A stretch of DNA of 64,000 bases from Megachile rotundata (GCF_050947335.1 NC_134983.1:4278001-4342000), one strand, 5' to 3'. Positions 1-10,895 are shown, numbered from the stretch's first letter. Numbers and translations: made by a program. Notes: generated by a model not told the origin, from the sequence alone.

Positions 1-80
1 TTTATTCTAAACTTTTTTTCGTAAGGTGGCTGCAAGTGGGAGAAAAATCGTGAGTAGCGTTACAGGTAACACCCTGTATA
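1..80. repeat. End of a dispersed repeat with CACCCTGTATA-type terminus
   Basis: The window opens in sequence ending ACACCCTGTATA at about 69-80. The same type of terminus closes the MITE at 681-906 and recurs alone near 29283. This is probably the right end of an element that starts before the window. No other end is visible, so the family cannot be assigned. Confidence 0.3.
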
Positions 81-676
81 TTTTATATATTAACTACATA
101 AGAATTTAAATATATAATCCAGGTTTTAAATTATAAAACAAGAATATAACGTGCGACGCTTTTATTTACGTAAAATATATTGTTTTTCCTATAGAAATTA
201 ATAAAGCTAACTGCATGTTTGAAAATGTGAGAAAATTTTTGTGTGAAGTTAAATCGAAATAAACATTTTTGCTCTTTTAATTTTAGTGCGTTTAAGTTAT
301 ATTATCAAGCCTGAGTTTTAGGTTATGAACGCTTCCTTTGATTAGTTTTTAATCAGCTTTTATCAGATGCCTCTTAATAAATTTTCTTAGTAGAGATTAT
401 TCAACGAAATTCGTTAGTGTTATTAAGATGTCAATTCTCTGTTCTATGTAGAATTATTTGTTTTTCAATCAGAATATTATAAAATGTTACTCTCATACTA
501 TAATGGCTAGTGTCGTTTGTTGATATTTTATCGCAATATTTTTTATCTCATTTCTATTTATTGTATTTAGTAATTTGAAAACTACTACTATTAATATTGT
601 AAAATACACTATAAAAATTCTCACGCCTAATTTTCCTGTAATTTTATTGTCGATATAACAAAATTACGTCACAGAT
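81..676. other. AT-rich stretch, nothing recognised
   Basis: Plain AT-rich DNA without a sustained reading frame, RNA gene or clear repeat. Confidence 0.5.
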
Positions 677-680
677 TATA

Positions 681-906
681 CAGGGTGTCCCACAATTACT
701 GTACGAACCAAAAAAGGTGATAGGTGAGGCGATTCTGAACACTTTTTTCCTTTGCAAAAATTTTGGTTGAAGCTCCATTTTCGACTTATTAGCAAAAAAC
801 ACTGACCAATGAGCCTTAACCAATATTTTGGCAAAGGAAAAAGCTATTCAGAATCGTTCCACCTACCACTCCTTTTCGGTTCTTACAGTAATTGTGGGAC
901 ACCCTG
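681..906. mobile_element. Palindromic MITE with CAGGGTGTCCC termini
   Basis: The element starts CAGGGTGTCCCACAATTACT and ends with the inverted form, flanked on both sides by TATA (677-680 and 907-910). The two arms pair imperfectly over about 75 bp each, including TCTGAACA/ATTCAGAA-like stretches and AAAGGAAAAA-type runs, around a short centre. There is no coding capacity. TA flanks and a long-hairpin form fit a non-autonomous Tc1/mariner-type MITE. The superfamily is inferred from the TA flanks only. Confidence 0.75.
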
Positions 907-910
907 TATA

Positions 911-1405
911 AAACATGCAGCCATCAAAATATAAAGCTAACTACAATAAACGAAATTGAAGAGTGAGGATAACAAATATTATTAACAAACTTTTGTTTAT
1001 TACTTGGTAACATGTTAATATCTTACAAACTGTAAATAATGTGGTAATATTAGGAAAAAAATTGGCGCAAAATGCCGTTTAAACCATTTCACAGTCAATG
1101 GGCTTAATAATTGATGTTTAGCTGAGCTTGAAATGTCAACCTTTGTTATTTAAAGCATATCAGCACTTCTGAATCAAGTCTTCTAAATTCGCCATTTCAT
1201 TCTAAGCCCTATTCCACGTTTCATAGTTGACACAAATAATAATGACAAAATAGCTTAGTATAATTTAATTTTTATGATAATGATAGGTATTTACAAAAGA
1301 ATTGACTTTAAACTTACTTCAGTACATTTGCCTTTTTAAGAGCAATTAAAAAATTATGGGAAGAAAAATTGAACAGTTTTACTATCAAAGTTCATCAGAG
1401 GTGGT
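911..1405. other. AT-rich stretch, nothing recognised
   Basis: AT-rich sequence without supported features. Confidence 0.45.
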
Positions 1406-1408
1406 TGC

Positions 1409-1678
1409 TTAATGATTGATGTAATTCACTGCTACTCCATGGTAAATATTAATGGCGTTCCTTTGAATTCCATCTGGATTACCTGTTCGCCTTGAACCAA
1501 CATTAATTTTCGTCCTTTGAGGTAAAAGGTATTCACGGCACGCTTTATAGGTTTCCTCGGCTAAGTCGAAGTAGGTTGAAACGTCCTAAACGCGTCTGAA
1601 ATGTTCTGATAAACTCTCATCCTGGATAAGGATTTGCGTATACTTCTGAGATTTACGCGTGGCATGTATATTGAACAT
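1409..1678 (-). pseudogene. Broken coding relic of unknown family
   Basis: Read on the minus strand from the ATG at 1678, this is about 89 codons ending in TAA at 1409-1411, interrupted by a single in-frame TAG after a segment ending FRRV. The part after the stop reads like a normal protein, with stretches such as DLAEETYKACREYLLPQR and NVGSRRTGNPDGIQRNAI, and its base composition is less AT-rich than its surroundings. I do not recognise the family. It could be a transposase relic, a decayed host exon, or an exon pair in which the TAG falls in an unrecognised intron. No flanking terminal repeats were found. Confidence 0.4.
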
Positions 1679-2102
1679 TTGCTCGTTCAATATTTCATAA
1701 TGAAATATGAACAAAAGCGGTCAAGTCAAAAATTTAAATAAAACATACAAAATTATGGTTACAATTTTGTAATATGAAGATTACGTTTGATGTTACTGCA
1801 GTGGATATGAAATATAACATTAATTGAAAGTGTTATTAAAAGAAACTTATGACATTATTTTGAGGAATTCCACTGACATTTGTGTTCAACTTAGAGATTT
1901 AAGAGACGTAAACACAGGAATTGCACTGTTTACACCATGGTGCTCTTGCCTGAATCGAACGCGATTAACAAGACATGTAGCACTCCATTTAATAAAGAGA
2001 TTTGCTTATATATTCAATTATAACGCATAAATCAATCGGATTTAGGGATAGAGTTTGGGCTTGTTTAGATGAGTATGCGCAGTATGACAACATTCTGAGA
2101 CT

Positions 2103-2530
2103 GCATCTGCGCAAGTCGATGAGCGTATACTCAAATTATATTAAACAGGAACCAAAAATAACAATTGCTTCACAAACTTTTATAATTAAAAAACGCTTAT
2201 AGTACAACACTTATAATAAAAAAGACAGAAACTTATTTATTATTCGAGTTGATAACATTAGTCACAAAATGTAGAAAAAACTTTCCTTTCTGCATCCTTT
2301 CTTCATGAACTTTTATGAAAAAGAACAGTGACAGAAAGTAGTTTATTATTCCAGTTGAAGACATTAATTATAAAATGTATACAAAGTATTTCCTTTCTAC
2401 ATCTGCGCAAGTCGGTGAGCGCATGTGGAAATCATAAACAGGGACCAAAAATAACAGTTGCTTCTTTTATGATGAAAAACAGTGACAGAAGCTAATTTAT
2501 TATTTAAATTAAAGATATTAATTGTAAAAT
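2103..2530. repeat. Interleaved local repeats
   Basis: Two modules recur. One starts CATCTGCGCAAGTCG and includes ACCAAAAATAACA followed by TTGCTTC, seen at about 2103-2170 and 2400-2464. The other starts ACAGAA and contains TTTATTATT and ends AAAATGTA, seen at about 2226, 2332 and 2484. The order shows a duplicated composite unit of roughly 300 bp that has since diverged. Confidence 0.55.
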
Positions 2531-2574
2531 GTACAGAAAATTTTCAAAGAATTTACATGTTTAACAATATTTCG

Positions 2575-2815
2575 ATTTTTAAGTTTGGGCACAAATAATT
2601 ATCAATGACTGAAAATTGTTTACGTAGCTGACTGCCATTATCGATGTGAAAAATCTGTTTTGATCGCTTATGATAGTTATCGACGAAGAAAATTTATTTT
2701 GGCTGCTCATAACAGTTACCGGTGAAGGAAACTACAACTATTATTGATTTTTCTCTATAACTGATAGCAGTTGTCAATGAAACAAATTGTACTTTGTTCA
2801 TAACAGTATAAAATT
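2575..2815 (+). repeat. Degenerate minisatellite
   Basis: Four or five diverged units resemble GTTATCGATGAAGAAAATTT followed by TTTTG and a CATAACAG-like spacer. Spacing is about 40-60 bp. No reading frame runs through it. Confidence 0.45.
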
Positions 2816-4840
2816 GTGTTGATCAAAACAATTTTTCGCGCTTGCAGCAAAACAATGGTTTTAGCTTTCAGAATGATGTTAGGTAATTTATGTTGCAATT
2901 CACCTTTACAAAATTTAGAGAAAGTTATGGGAAGATATGTAAAATCTCTTTAGAACGCAATGAAAGATGCAAATGAATATTGCTTGAACAATAGTATTGA
3001 TTGAGAATTGGTCTACGTATCTCATTATTAACATAGATAAAAAGCTACGTGACAGTTTATGTTTTTTATTTATAGGTATTAAATATTAAAAGGTATTTTA
3101 TTCATGGACTTTTATTTCAATAATCTTAATCTTACTAATCTTAATCATATAATACAAACTAATTGTAAGTGCAGAAAACTAAATTTAATCATAAAATATA
3201 AAAATCTCTAGTTTTTGAAGTCTAAATAATATTTCAATTTGTATGTTCTTAAATATTAATATGTATTTTTTAAATCTTTATATTGTCAAAAGTCTATAAT
3301 CAAATTTTTATATTTGAAAATATTTATATTCCCAATTTCTAAGGTGCATATAGATTACATGTCTTAATGGAAAAATTTAATAATAATGTTGTAATTTTTA
3401 TTTGAATTTTGGAACCTTTAAACAATCTTGATCGTTGCAGGTTTTAGATCTAATGCTTCACGAAAATAATACTGCCAGTATTTCAAATAATTATAGCCAT
3501 TTCGGTACCTTTGTTTTGTAATAATAGCTTACGTTTCTAAATTTGAATGAAGAAGAAAAATTCATAAAAGTATCGCAAACATGTGAAAGAATATAAATAT
3601 GTTAACACACGTTGATAATACATATTATCCAATTTTTTATTAGAAAATACAATGGATTGTGCATTATTCCCTATAATTGTAACTGCTGACATTTTGCATC
3701 AGTAATGTTGATAAACGTTTATGTAGCACGTTAGTGAACTGTAAGTTTGAAACTAATAACCACATGCTATTTTACGGTACTTTTGTATTATCAAATTGTG
3801 TCAAACTTGATGTACCTCGAAATAGATCATTGTTTGTGGCAACTGCCAACTAATCGCCATTTAGTATTTGTATTAGCAACTCTGATGAAACGTTTATGCA
3901 GTCATCTTCATTAAACTTTAAGCCTCAATTTGACACAGCATAAATGCTATTTAATCATACAGTTACGTTACCAAATTATATTATCCTCGTATTTCAAAGT
4001 CGACCACTCGACATGCTACGACCTAATTCCCTAGAAAATTACAACAGGTCACTCTAATAAAATTAAAAGTCTCTAAAATTATGAAGGTTATAAAAATAGA
4101 AAACAGTATGGGGTTTTTAAAGTATCTTTTCCAAAGTTAATGATTTGTAGCTCTAATTTATATTTGTTGTTTGTATCTGTTAACATTCATTGTAACTATT
4201 GCATTATATAACAACAAATCAATATTTAAACATTAAACAACAAAATATCAATATTTAAGTATTATATTATAAAATAAAAAATCAATATTTAAATATTATA
4301 TTTTGCGATTAGAAATCTATATTTAACATTAAATTATACGATAAAAAATGTCGATAGTACGAATTTGTTAACTTTTACATTTTACATCGTCAAGTATAAT
4401 CGATTATTAATTTTGGAGTTCATTGAAACGAAAGAAACATTTAGCAGATATGGAAATAAACTATTTTTCATATCGCACGATAACCTTTTCATCGCTGCAT
4501 AATTTTCATTACTACTTCCACCCTGGTTGATCGTTGAAAAATATTCTGACTCATGCATATTCGAAAAGAATTTCCTATCTCTGTATGAATTAACCGTGAG
4601 ACATTTACTGTTCCTGTACCATGAATTCGCTAATGATGCATAAGTCGTCTGTCATCTTTTTATAGGTGATGTTATAGAATTTTTAAGTTACGAGCTACTC
4701 AATTTATGGAATTTATTATGGGCGTGCAAATGAGAAATAAGTTATGATAGAAAGGGGAAGCACTTAAAATGGAAATACTACACTCATATTTCATGAAAAG
4801 ACATTGTTCAACTTTACCTTTGTACCGATTAATTATTACT
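2816..4840. other. AT-rich stretch, mostly featureless
   Basis: Low-GC sequence without a convincing gene. Around 4215-4300 the motif ATCAATATTTAA recurs three times in a short AT-rich cluster. Nothing else stood out. Confidence 0.45.
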
Positions 4841-5062
4841 TCAAAGCAATCTATCTTTCGATATTACTCTTCGATATCGTTCATTTTTGCCACTATAGAA
4901 CGCACTGTCATTAAACTTTCGTATTTTAACCGCATTTATTGGATTTACGAAAAGTGGTCGAGATTCTTGAAAATCTGTTTTTAGAATGTCGTTTAGACTC
5001 TGGAACGCCATAAGCAATTCTTTGTAGTTTAGCTTAAGCTCACTTTTATTGATCGTAGCCAT
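4841..5062 (-). CDS. Small hypothetical reading frame or exon
   Basis: Starting at the ATG at 5060-5062 (context AGGATGGCT), a 73-residue frame runs to a TGA at 4841-4843. It is charged, mixed and not low-complexity, with segments such as KLNYKELLMAFQSLNDILKT and SGKNERYRRVISKDRLL, which looks more like real protein than the surrounding frames. The bases just upstream read AAGAAACAGGATGG, so an exon starting after CAG is also possible. No family is recognised, no signal peptide or membrane helix is visible, and no partner exon was found. It may be chance or a relic. Confidence 0.3.
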   Translation of the reverse strand: MATINKSELKLNYKELLMAFQSLNDILKTDFQESRPLFVNPINAVKIRKFNDSAFYSGKNERYRRVISKDRLL

Positions 5063-5435
5063 CCTGTTTCTTAAGCCAAGCAAATAAGATGGAACTCGCA
5101 AAAATTACGATAAAACATTAAGAAACGTTGACAAATTGATAACTATCTCCAAAGATCCTAGTTTTACATGTAAGAGATACTGTTAGACCTTTAATTTACT
5201 TCCACTTTTTATTTCTAATTTAATTTCACTGCTTTAACAAGTAAATAATAGAATACGCTGTATTAATAAGATGTTAGATCCACATTTGTTAGATTCACAT
5301 TTTTTAATCATTTTTCACATCCATCACTTCATATTTCAAAAATAAAAAATTTACTTAATTTGAACGATTATAAGTCTTTTCTAACTAGATTATTATAAAT
5401 TTATTATAACTCTGATTATATTCTTCATTTTCATT
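5063..5435. other. AT-rich flank of the Copia insertion
   Basis: AT-rich sequence downstream (on the minus strand) of the Copia element, with no supported feature. Confidence 0.4.
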
Positions 5436-5440
5436 GCATG
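5436..5440. repeat. Target-site duplication GCATG (left copy)
   Basis: GCATG directly abuts the LTR start at 5441 and is repeated at 10175-10179 immediately after the other LTR. Five base pairs is the usual target duplication of Copia-type integrases. Confidence 0.9.
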
Positions 5441-5665
5441 TGTTGGGTTTTTTAGTTAATATATATTTAACTTGTAATATAATTTCAATCTTTACGGATT
5501 ACAAAATGCACGTGTGCATCGCACCATGCGCCACGCCACGATTCGGACTCTTCTCTTTATTCTTTTGTCTCCCACTGCTGCCAACTCGAATATTATATCT
5601 ATTTCATACAAAACAATAGAACATAAATGGCGCGAATAATACAAAGCGCGACGCAAGTCTCCACA
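5441..5665 (-). repeat. 3' LTR of the Copia element
   Basis: 225 bp, matching 9950-10174 base for base as far as I can read. On the minus strand it starts TGTGGAGACTTGCG and ends AAACCCAACA. It contains AATAAA on the minus strand (5556-5561), a plausible polyadenylation signal, and a GATATAATATT stretch upstream of it that could serve as a promoter element. Confidence 0.93.
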
Positions 5666-5676
5666 ATTCCCCACCT
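5666..5676 (-). other. Polypurine tract
   Basis: On the minus strand the bases directly before the 3' LTR read AGGTGGGGAAT. That is mostly purines and in the position where plus-strand DNA synthesis is primed in LTR elements. The run is short and has two thymines, so the exact extent is uncertain. Confidence 0.6.
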
Positions 5677-5710
5677 GCGTAGAGCTTTCTATTTTTCGCA
5701 GTACATATAA

Positions 5711-8700
5711 TTAATATAAACCTATTTGATTACAACTCCACACGAGTTTTTCTTTAGTCACCGCTTTGGTAAGAAAATCCGCTTTCATTAATTCTGTATT
5801 AGTATAAAACACATGGACACGTCCTTTGACAACATCATCTTTGATAAATTGAATCTTTAACAAGACATGTCGCAGTCTACGAGATGATTTCGCTTCTTTA
5901 AGTACATCGATTGCTGATTGACTGTCGCTTGCGATACGTACGGGTGGTTTACATAGTGTTTCAAAACCAAGTTCGGATAACAACCCAGTTAGCCATTTTA
6001 CATTTTTAGTTACATCATGAATCGCAAATAGTTCTGCTTCACACGTAGAATCTGCTACGCATTTCTGTTTATGACAATGCCATGTTATAAGAGATTTTCC
6101 TAATTGTATTACCCCACCTGAGAAAGACTTCATTTTAACTCCATTTCCCCAACTGGCATCACTACTTCCATTAAGTTCGCCTTGTTCTCGATCATAACGC
6201 AACTTATAATTTAAGGTATTCGATAGGTAACGCAATATTCTTTTTCCCATCACGTAGTGACGCTTTTCTGGACGAGCATTAAATTGTGACAGGTAACTTG
6301 TCGCGAATGCAATGTCTGGTCTGGTTCTACTACTTAAATAAAGTAACTCCCCAATTAATTCTTGGTAGATCTTTATGTCAATGACCTCATCAGACGGATC
6401 AGGCTCTTTATCTTGTCCTGGAACTATGGGTGTGGTCACCGGTTTGCAATCCGACATCCCATATTTTTTCAATAACGTTTTAATGTATTCTTCCTGAGAA
6501 ATCGTTATTTCCTTCTCAAATAATTTAATTTCCATACCCAGAAACGTATTTTTACATGTAGTCTCCTTAAGTTCAAATACATTGTGTAATTTTTCAATAA
6601 ATACGTTGCTAGCTTTAGGATTATTATCAATAACAGAAAGGTCATCGACATATACAGTCACACAAATAAAAATTTCACTTTCATTGAATACGAAAATACA
6701 GTTATCGCTAGCCAATTGCTTAAGACCTAAGTTTAACAATTCCTCGCAAAGTCGTTTAAACCAATTGCGCCCGGATTGAGGCAATCCGTAAATACTTTTT
6801 TGCAACTTACATACTTTGTTAGAACCAATCATACTTTCGAACCCGAGAGGTGGTTCCATATATACAGTTTCACTGATGGATCCATAGAGATAAGCTGTTT
6901 TTACATCAAAGAACCGTATACGCATATTTTTCTTGGCAGCGATACTCAATAATGCTCTCCATGCCTCGATATTAACTACTGGGGAATATGATTCCTCATA
7001 ATCTTTATATTTAACTTGGTTAAATCCTGCGGCAACTAATCGCGCTTTGAATGTTTTCGTATTATTTTCGGAGTCATTTTTAATAGTATAAATCCATTTG
7101 CTTTTGACAATCTTTATATTCGGCGGCCTAGGAACAACTTTCCACACATTATGAGAGTGTAACGACTCGAGTTCATCCTTCATAGCCTTGTGCCAATTTA
7201 CCCAATCTTTATTTTCTTTCGCTTCTTTAAAATTATTAGGGATTACCATATCATTAGCTTCGTTAGCTTCTATATCGTCAACATTACGTGCAGGAGCATT
7301 ATTGGTATCTCTGTCAGCAATCCGTCTCGACCTACGAACGCCTTGCTCCAATAGTCTTGCTTCACGTTCTAGCCGATCCTGTTGTGAACGAACTTGTATC
7401 ACAGCATTTGTAGTTCCTCTCGGTCTACCCCTACGATTTTCATTTGCGTTAATATTTTGAAACAGATTATCTCCATTATCAATTATATCTGATCCGCTAT
7501 CGGATTCCGCATCTACATAAATCTCATTGTCAGATGTATTTTCTTCATTTTCTAATGGTGTATTAATTGACTCCCTATTCCTTCTTTCGAGTAACAACTC
7601 GAAGTCAAACGTTTTATACCCCTCTTTAAGTGGTTCCTCGGAAATGAAACTATAACCCATAGTATTTTCATGGAATTTGACTGTACGTTCCTCTATTACT
7701 CTACAGTTTTTAATATCATAGATGCGGTATCCGCTACGACTCCTAGCATAGCCTACCATTATACCAATTTCGCCTCTTGGTTCTAATTTATCGCGATGTG
7801 TTTTTGGTACATAGAAAAACGCGACGCAGCCGAACACCTTTAAGTGTTCCAATGACGGTTTACGACCGAAAAATAATTCGAAAGGAGTTTTCGCTTTTCC
7901 TTTTCTGGGAGTTAAATTTGAGACGTGACATGCAGCTGCTACCGCTTCTGCCCAAAATTCGGGAGGCAATTTACTATCATTAAGCATAGTACGGGCCCTA
8001 TCCAATAATACGCGATTTGCCCTTTCTACTTTTCCATTACTTTGCGGATTGAACGGCACGGTTTTTTGATGACTAATACCTGACTCATTTAAATGTTTAC
8101 GGAAACTCTCGTTAACAAATTCTCGACCATTATCAGTTCTAATACCTTTAATCTTTGTTTCTAATCTGTTTTCGAATTTTTTCTGAAATTCAATGAAATA
8201 GTTTAATGACTCACCTTTATGTTTAAGAAAATATACAAAATACATGCCTGTATAATCGTCCACTATCACCATCATGTACCTGGAACCTTTAATTGAGTCA
8301 GTTGGCATAGGTCCGCACAAATCAATATATACAAGTTCTAATGGCTTACTAGTAACCTCGCATTCTATCACTTTATGGGGTTTTTGTGTTAACTTTGACA
8401 TACTACAACACTCGCATTCAATCTCTCCTTTGCAAATTTTATCGGCGTTTTCGACAAGAGATTCTTTAATCAATCTATCAATATATTTAGGACTCAAATG
8501 AGCTAATCGTTTGTGCCACAACATTGCATTATTTACGTTTTTCATATTTTCTATAGACTCGAAACAATTATCAATCACAATCTCGCTCTCTACAGTATAT
8601 TTAGGTCCATTTTTAAGCCCTTTACCTACAAGTGTTTTATTGCTGTCATAGATTAAAGCTAGATCGTTACCGAAAATGACTTTATAGCCCATTTCATCCA

Positions 8701-9820
8701 ATTTTCGAATAGAAAGTAAGTTATTTCTTAACTCAGGCACAAATAAAATATCTTTGAGGTGTACACTATTACCGTATTCGTTATCAATTTGAAATTTGCT
8801 GTTCATTGACCCGATTCCCTTCGATTTAGTTACATTGCCTTTGCCTGCCAGAAAAACGTCACCGTTTATATAATAAAAATCATTAAGTACATACTTTTCT
8901 TTAGTCATATGACTACTGCAGCCGCTATCGAGTACCCAATTTATTTTACGTCCATCGCTTACATAGTTCGCTTCGCTCGCTTCAAATGCATAGTCGTCAG
9001 TAGCTTCATTGGCTTTCTCAATTCGATCGTTGCGTCTATCCTGGCGATTTTGTTGCATACGGCCATGTTGTTGTACGTCACTGCGTTGATTTCCGCGCCC
9101 TCTGTCTTGATACCGATCCTTCCTCTCGTCATCGTTATTAGACCTACGGTACCAGCATGATTTTGATAAATGTCCAGATTTTTTACATACGTAACATTTT
9201 TTTTCGGCGTTGCGTTTTCCATCTCTCACTGCGTAGGCTGCATCGTTCCGTTTTTTCTGACTATTCAGCTCTCTTTCTTCTTCCCTTAAATCTTCTAGCA
9301 CATCGTCGAGTTTCTTCTCTCGCTGCGTTTTTAATGTACTTCTTATGCGATTAAATTTACCGTTCAAACCTCTCACAACATAGTAAACGAGTTCTCGATC
9401 TGAAATATTAACACCTAGGCTTTTACATTTTGATGCCATACCTCGTGCACGTGCGACGTAATCTGCGATCGTCTCTTTTTCGTCCATTAATATACTGCGT
9501 AATTCGACTGTGGCGTCGATTTTGGAATCTTCAATGCGTCCCACGTATGTTTCTCTGATTTTTGTCCACAGATCCTTTGCACTGGTTTCGCTTGCGAATT
9601 GCATAGCCTGGTCATCGGACAATGTTAGTTTTATAATGGATACAACGTCTTCGTTATCGCTGTCCCATTTTCCCCGCGCAATTTCGTCGGTTACAGGTCG
9701 ATTCGTTTCAAGAACGTATTTCACCTTCTTCAGGCATAATATAGCTTCTAATTTCATAGACCAAACGTAATAGTTTGTACCCGTAAGTTGAGGAACAGAA
9801 CTCATTGGTATTTTATCCAT
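5711..9820 (-). CDS. Copia gag-pol polyprotein
   Basis: One frame of 1369 residues encodes the whole replication machinery. The N-terminal gag region (about 1-190) is followed by a zinc knuckle C209-C212-H217-C222, the usual CX2CX4HX4C nucleic-acid binder. The aspartic protease motif DSG is at 298-300. The integrase has its HHCC zinc region (H436, H441, C469, C472) and catalytic D500, D563 and E599, with 35 residues between the last two. A basic, acidic-patch linker runs to about 860. Reverse transcriptase carries D972 (FFDVKTAYL) and YVDD at 1057-1060. RNase H has D1221, E1261 and D1299. The ADFLTK ending is typical of Copia. No stop or frameshift is present. The ATG at 9818-9820 (AAAATGG) lies about 129 nt after the 5' LTR. 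Gag and pol share one frame, so gag dosage must be set by splicing or processing, as known for Copia. Confidence 0.96.
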   Translation of the reverse strand: MDKIPMSSVPQLTGTNYYVWSMKLEAILCLKKVKYVLETNRPVTDEIARGKWDSDNEDVVSIIKLTLSDDQAMQFASETSAKDLWTKIRETYVGRIEDSKIDATVELRSILMDEKETIADYVARARGMASKCKSLGVNISDRELVYYVVRGLNGKFNRIRSTLKTQREKKLDDVLEDLREEERELNSQKKRNDAAYAVRDGKRNAEKKCYVCKKSGHLSKSCWYRRSNNDDERKDRYQDRGRGNQRSDVQQHGRMQQNRQDRRNDRIEKANEATDDYAFEASEANYVSDGRKINWVLDSGCSSHMTKEKYVLNDFYYINGDVFLAGKGNVTKSKGIGSMNSKFQIDNEYGNSVHLKDILFVPELRNNLLSIRKLDEMGYKVIFGNDLALIYDSNKTLVGKGLKNGPKYTVESEIVIDNCFESIENMKNVNNAMLWHKRLAHLSPKYIDRLIKESLVENADKICKGEIECECCSMSKLTQKPHKVIECEVTSKPLELVYIDLCGPMPTDSIKGSRYMMVIVDDYTGMYFVYFLKHKGESLNYFIEFQKKFENRLETKIKGIRTDNGREFVNESFRKHLNESGISHQKTVPFNPQSNGKVERANRVLLDRARTMLNDSKLPPEFWAEAVAAACHVSNLTPRKGKAKTPFELFFGRKPSLEHLKVFGCVAFFYVPKTHRDKLEPRGEIGIMVGYARSRSGYRIYDIKNCRVIEERTVKFHENTMGYSFISEEPLKEGYKTFDFELLLERRNRESINTPLENEENTSDNEIYVDAESDSGSDIIDNGDNLFQNINANENRRGRPRGTTNAVIQVRSQQDRLEREARLLEQGVRRSRRIADRDTNNAPARNVDDIEANEANDMVIPNNFKEAKENKDWVNWHKAMKDELESLHSHNVWKVVPRPPNIKIVKSKWIYTIKNDSENNTKTFKARLVAAGFNQVKYKDYEESYSPVVNIEAWRALLSIAAKKNMRIRFFDVKTAYLYGSISETVYMEPPLGFESMIGSNKVCKLQKSIYGLPQSGRNWFKRLCEELLNLGLKQLASDNCIFVFNESEIFICVTVYVDDLSVIDNNPKASNVFIEKLHNVFELKETTCKNTFLGMEIKLFEKEITISQEEYIKTLLKKYGMSDCKPVTTPIVPGQDKEPDPSDEVIDIKIYQELIGELLYLSSRTRPDIAFATSYLSQFNARPEKRHYVMGKRILRYLSNTLNYKLRYDREQGELNGSSDASWGNGVKMKSFSGGVIQLGKSLITWHCHKQKCVADSTCEAELFAIHDVTKNVKWLTGLLSELGFETLCKPPVRIASDSQSAIDVLKEAKSSRRLRHVLLKIQFIKDDVVKGRVHVFYTNTELMKADFLTKAVTKEKLVWSCNQIGLY

Positions 9821-9933
9821 TTTTCTTTCGTGGCGTTACTTTTTACTTTCCGGCGTGTCAGCTTCCTACCTTGATTTCGGCTTATAGCTCCTTTATTTCT
9901 TCTGCAATTTCCTTCCTCGGTCGCTGTAACCAC

Positions 9934-9945
9934 GCTCTGCTACCA
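9934..9945 (-). other. tRNA primer-binding site (initiator Met)
   Basis: On the minus strand, four bases after the 5' LTR, the sequence reads TGGTAGCAGAGC. This is complementary to the CCA-tailed 3' end of insect initiator methionine tRNA, the start point for minus-strand cDNA. Drosophila copia itself uses an internal tRNA fragment instead, so this element uses the full 3' end. Confidence 0.8.
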
Positions 9946-9949
9946 GTAT

Positions 9950-10174
9950 TGTTGGGTTTTTTAGTTAATATATATTTAACTTGTAATATAATTTCAATCT
10001 TTACGGATTACAAAATGCACGTGTGCATCGCACCATGCGCCACGCCACGATTCGGACTCTTCTCTTTATTCTTTTGTCTCCCACTGCTGCCAACTCGAAT
10101 ATTATATCTATTTCATACAAAACAATAGAACATAAATGGCGCGAATAATACAAAGCGCGACGCAAGTCTCCACA
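9950..10174 (-). repeat. 5' LTR of the Copia element
   Basis: 225 bp, TG...CA, the same as 5441-5665. It would drive transcription of the element on the minus strand. The right edge abuts the second GCATG (10175-10179). Confidence 0.93.
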
Positions 10175-10179
10175 GCATG
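10175..10179. repeat. Target-site duplication GCATG (right copy)
   Basis: Matches 5436-5440 exactly and abuts the 5' LTR. Confidence 0.9.
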
Positions 10180-10189
10180 GATAAAAACT

Positions 10190-10273
10190 TTTAATAACAG
10201 CGTTCAATAAATATTCACTGGAATTGATATCAACTTTTCTACTGCAGAGATCTTCATGTCTGTCATAACGCAA
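10190..10273 (-). repeat. Diverged segment with an inverted partner at 12.7 kb
   Basis: Read on the minus strand, this stretch aligns without gaps for about 75 bp to 12742-12815 on the plus strand. Both can be translated as HED..SR....N..YL..AV. Differences fall on all three codon positions, which speaks against selection on protein. It lies immediately beside the Copia insertion. It may be an old repeat or a relic of a duplicated exon. Confidence 0.35.
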
Positions 10274-10279
10274 ATATTT

Positions 10280-10895
10280 ATTGTCTAGACAATAGCTATT
10301 GTGAGCTATTATTCGTAGTCTGTTAGATTTGAATTAATGACGAGGAATATTTTATTTATTGACATTTAAGTAGATATCAAAATATGACGTGCTGAAATCA
10401 CAATTCTTTCGTTTATTGAAAATCAACATCAGAAAACGATATTTAATTTGGAAACAAGGTGTTTCTAGCTATGATTCTAGCGAAATGAAATATTTATTCA
10501 AGGTGCTTCATCCGTAAAATAATAAATTGTTTCAATAGTTATAAAAATATAAGAATATGTTAGCGCTGTAATTCTTTCGCGCGTTGTAATCCGGCAGAAT
10601 TTAAAGAAAAAGCAAAGTGCTTCTCTTACCCGCACGATATAAAATATTTTATACCATATTTTTGTATATGAAAAAAGTGACTTCGTAAGTTATAAAAATA
10701 TGAGCGCAAGCATGAACCACTTCGTATTTTATTGAAATATTATTCTCCATTGTTAATTTACAATATGATTTTAAAGAAATGGGAATTATTTGACAGCAAA
10801 TTTGTCCATTATCTCTTATTTAATTTTGGAATTTTTGGGATTTATAAATATTACAGAATATTTTATCACTTTTACGAAAATTGTTAGTGAAAACG
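10280..10895. other. AT-rich stretch, nothing recognised
   Basis: No gene-like frame or clear repeat. Confidence 0.4.

Larger units (their letters stand above)
5441..10174 (-). mobile_element. Full-length Ty1/Copia LTR retrotransposon
   Basis: A 4734-bp element on the minus strand. It has two 225-bp LTRs (5441-5665 and 9950-10174) that begin TG and end CA, a GCATG target duplication on both sides, a tRNA primer site next to the 5' LTR, a purine-rich tract next to the 3' LTR, and one uninterrupted gag-pol frame. By eye the LTRs are identical over their full length. Because LTRs are identical at insertion, this points to a recent event. The order protease-integrase-reverse transcriptase-RNase H defines the Copia superfamily. 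The element may still be mobile, but that is inference. Confidence 0.95.

Noticed and set aside
5434..9770. Many small plus-strand and out-of-frame reading frames across the Copia element and its LTRs
   Set aside because: They are shadows of the gag-pol frame or of LTR sequence; none has an independent motif.
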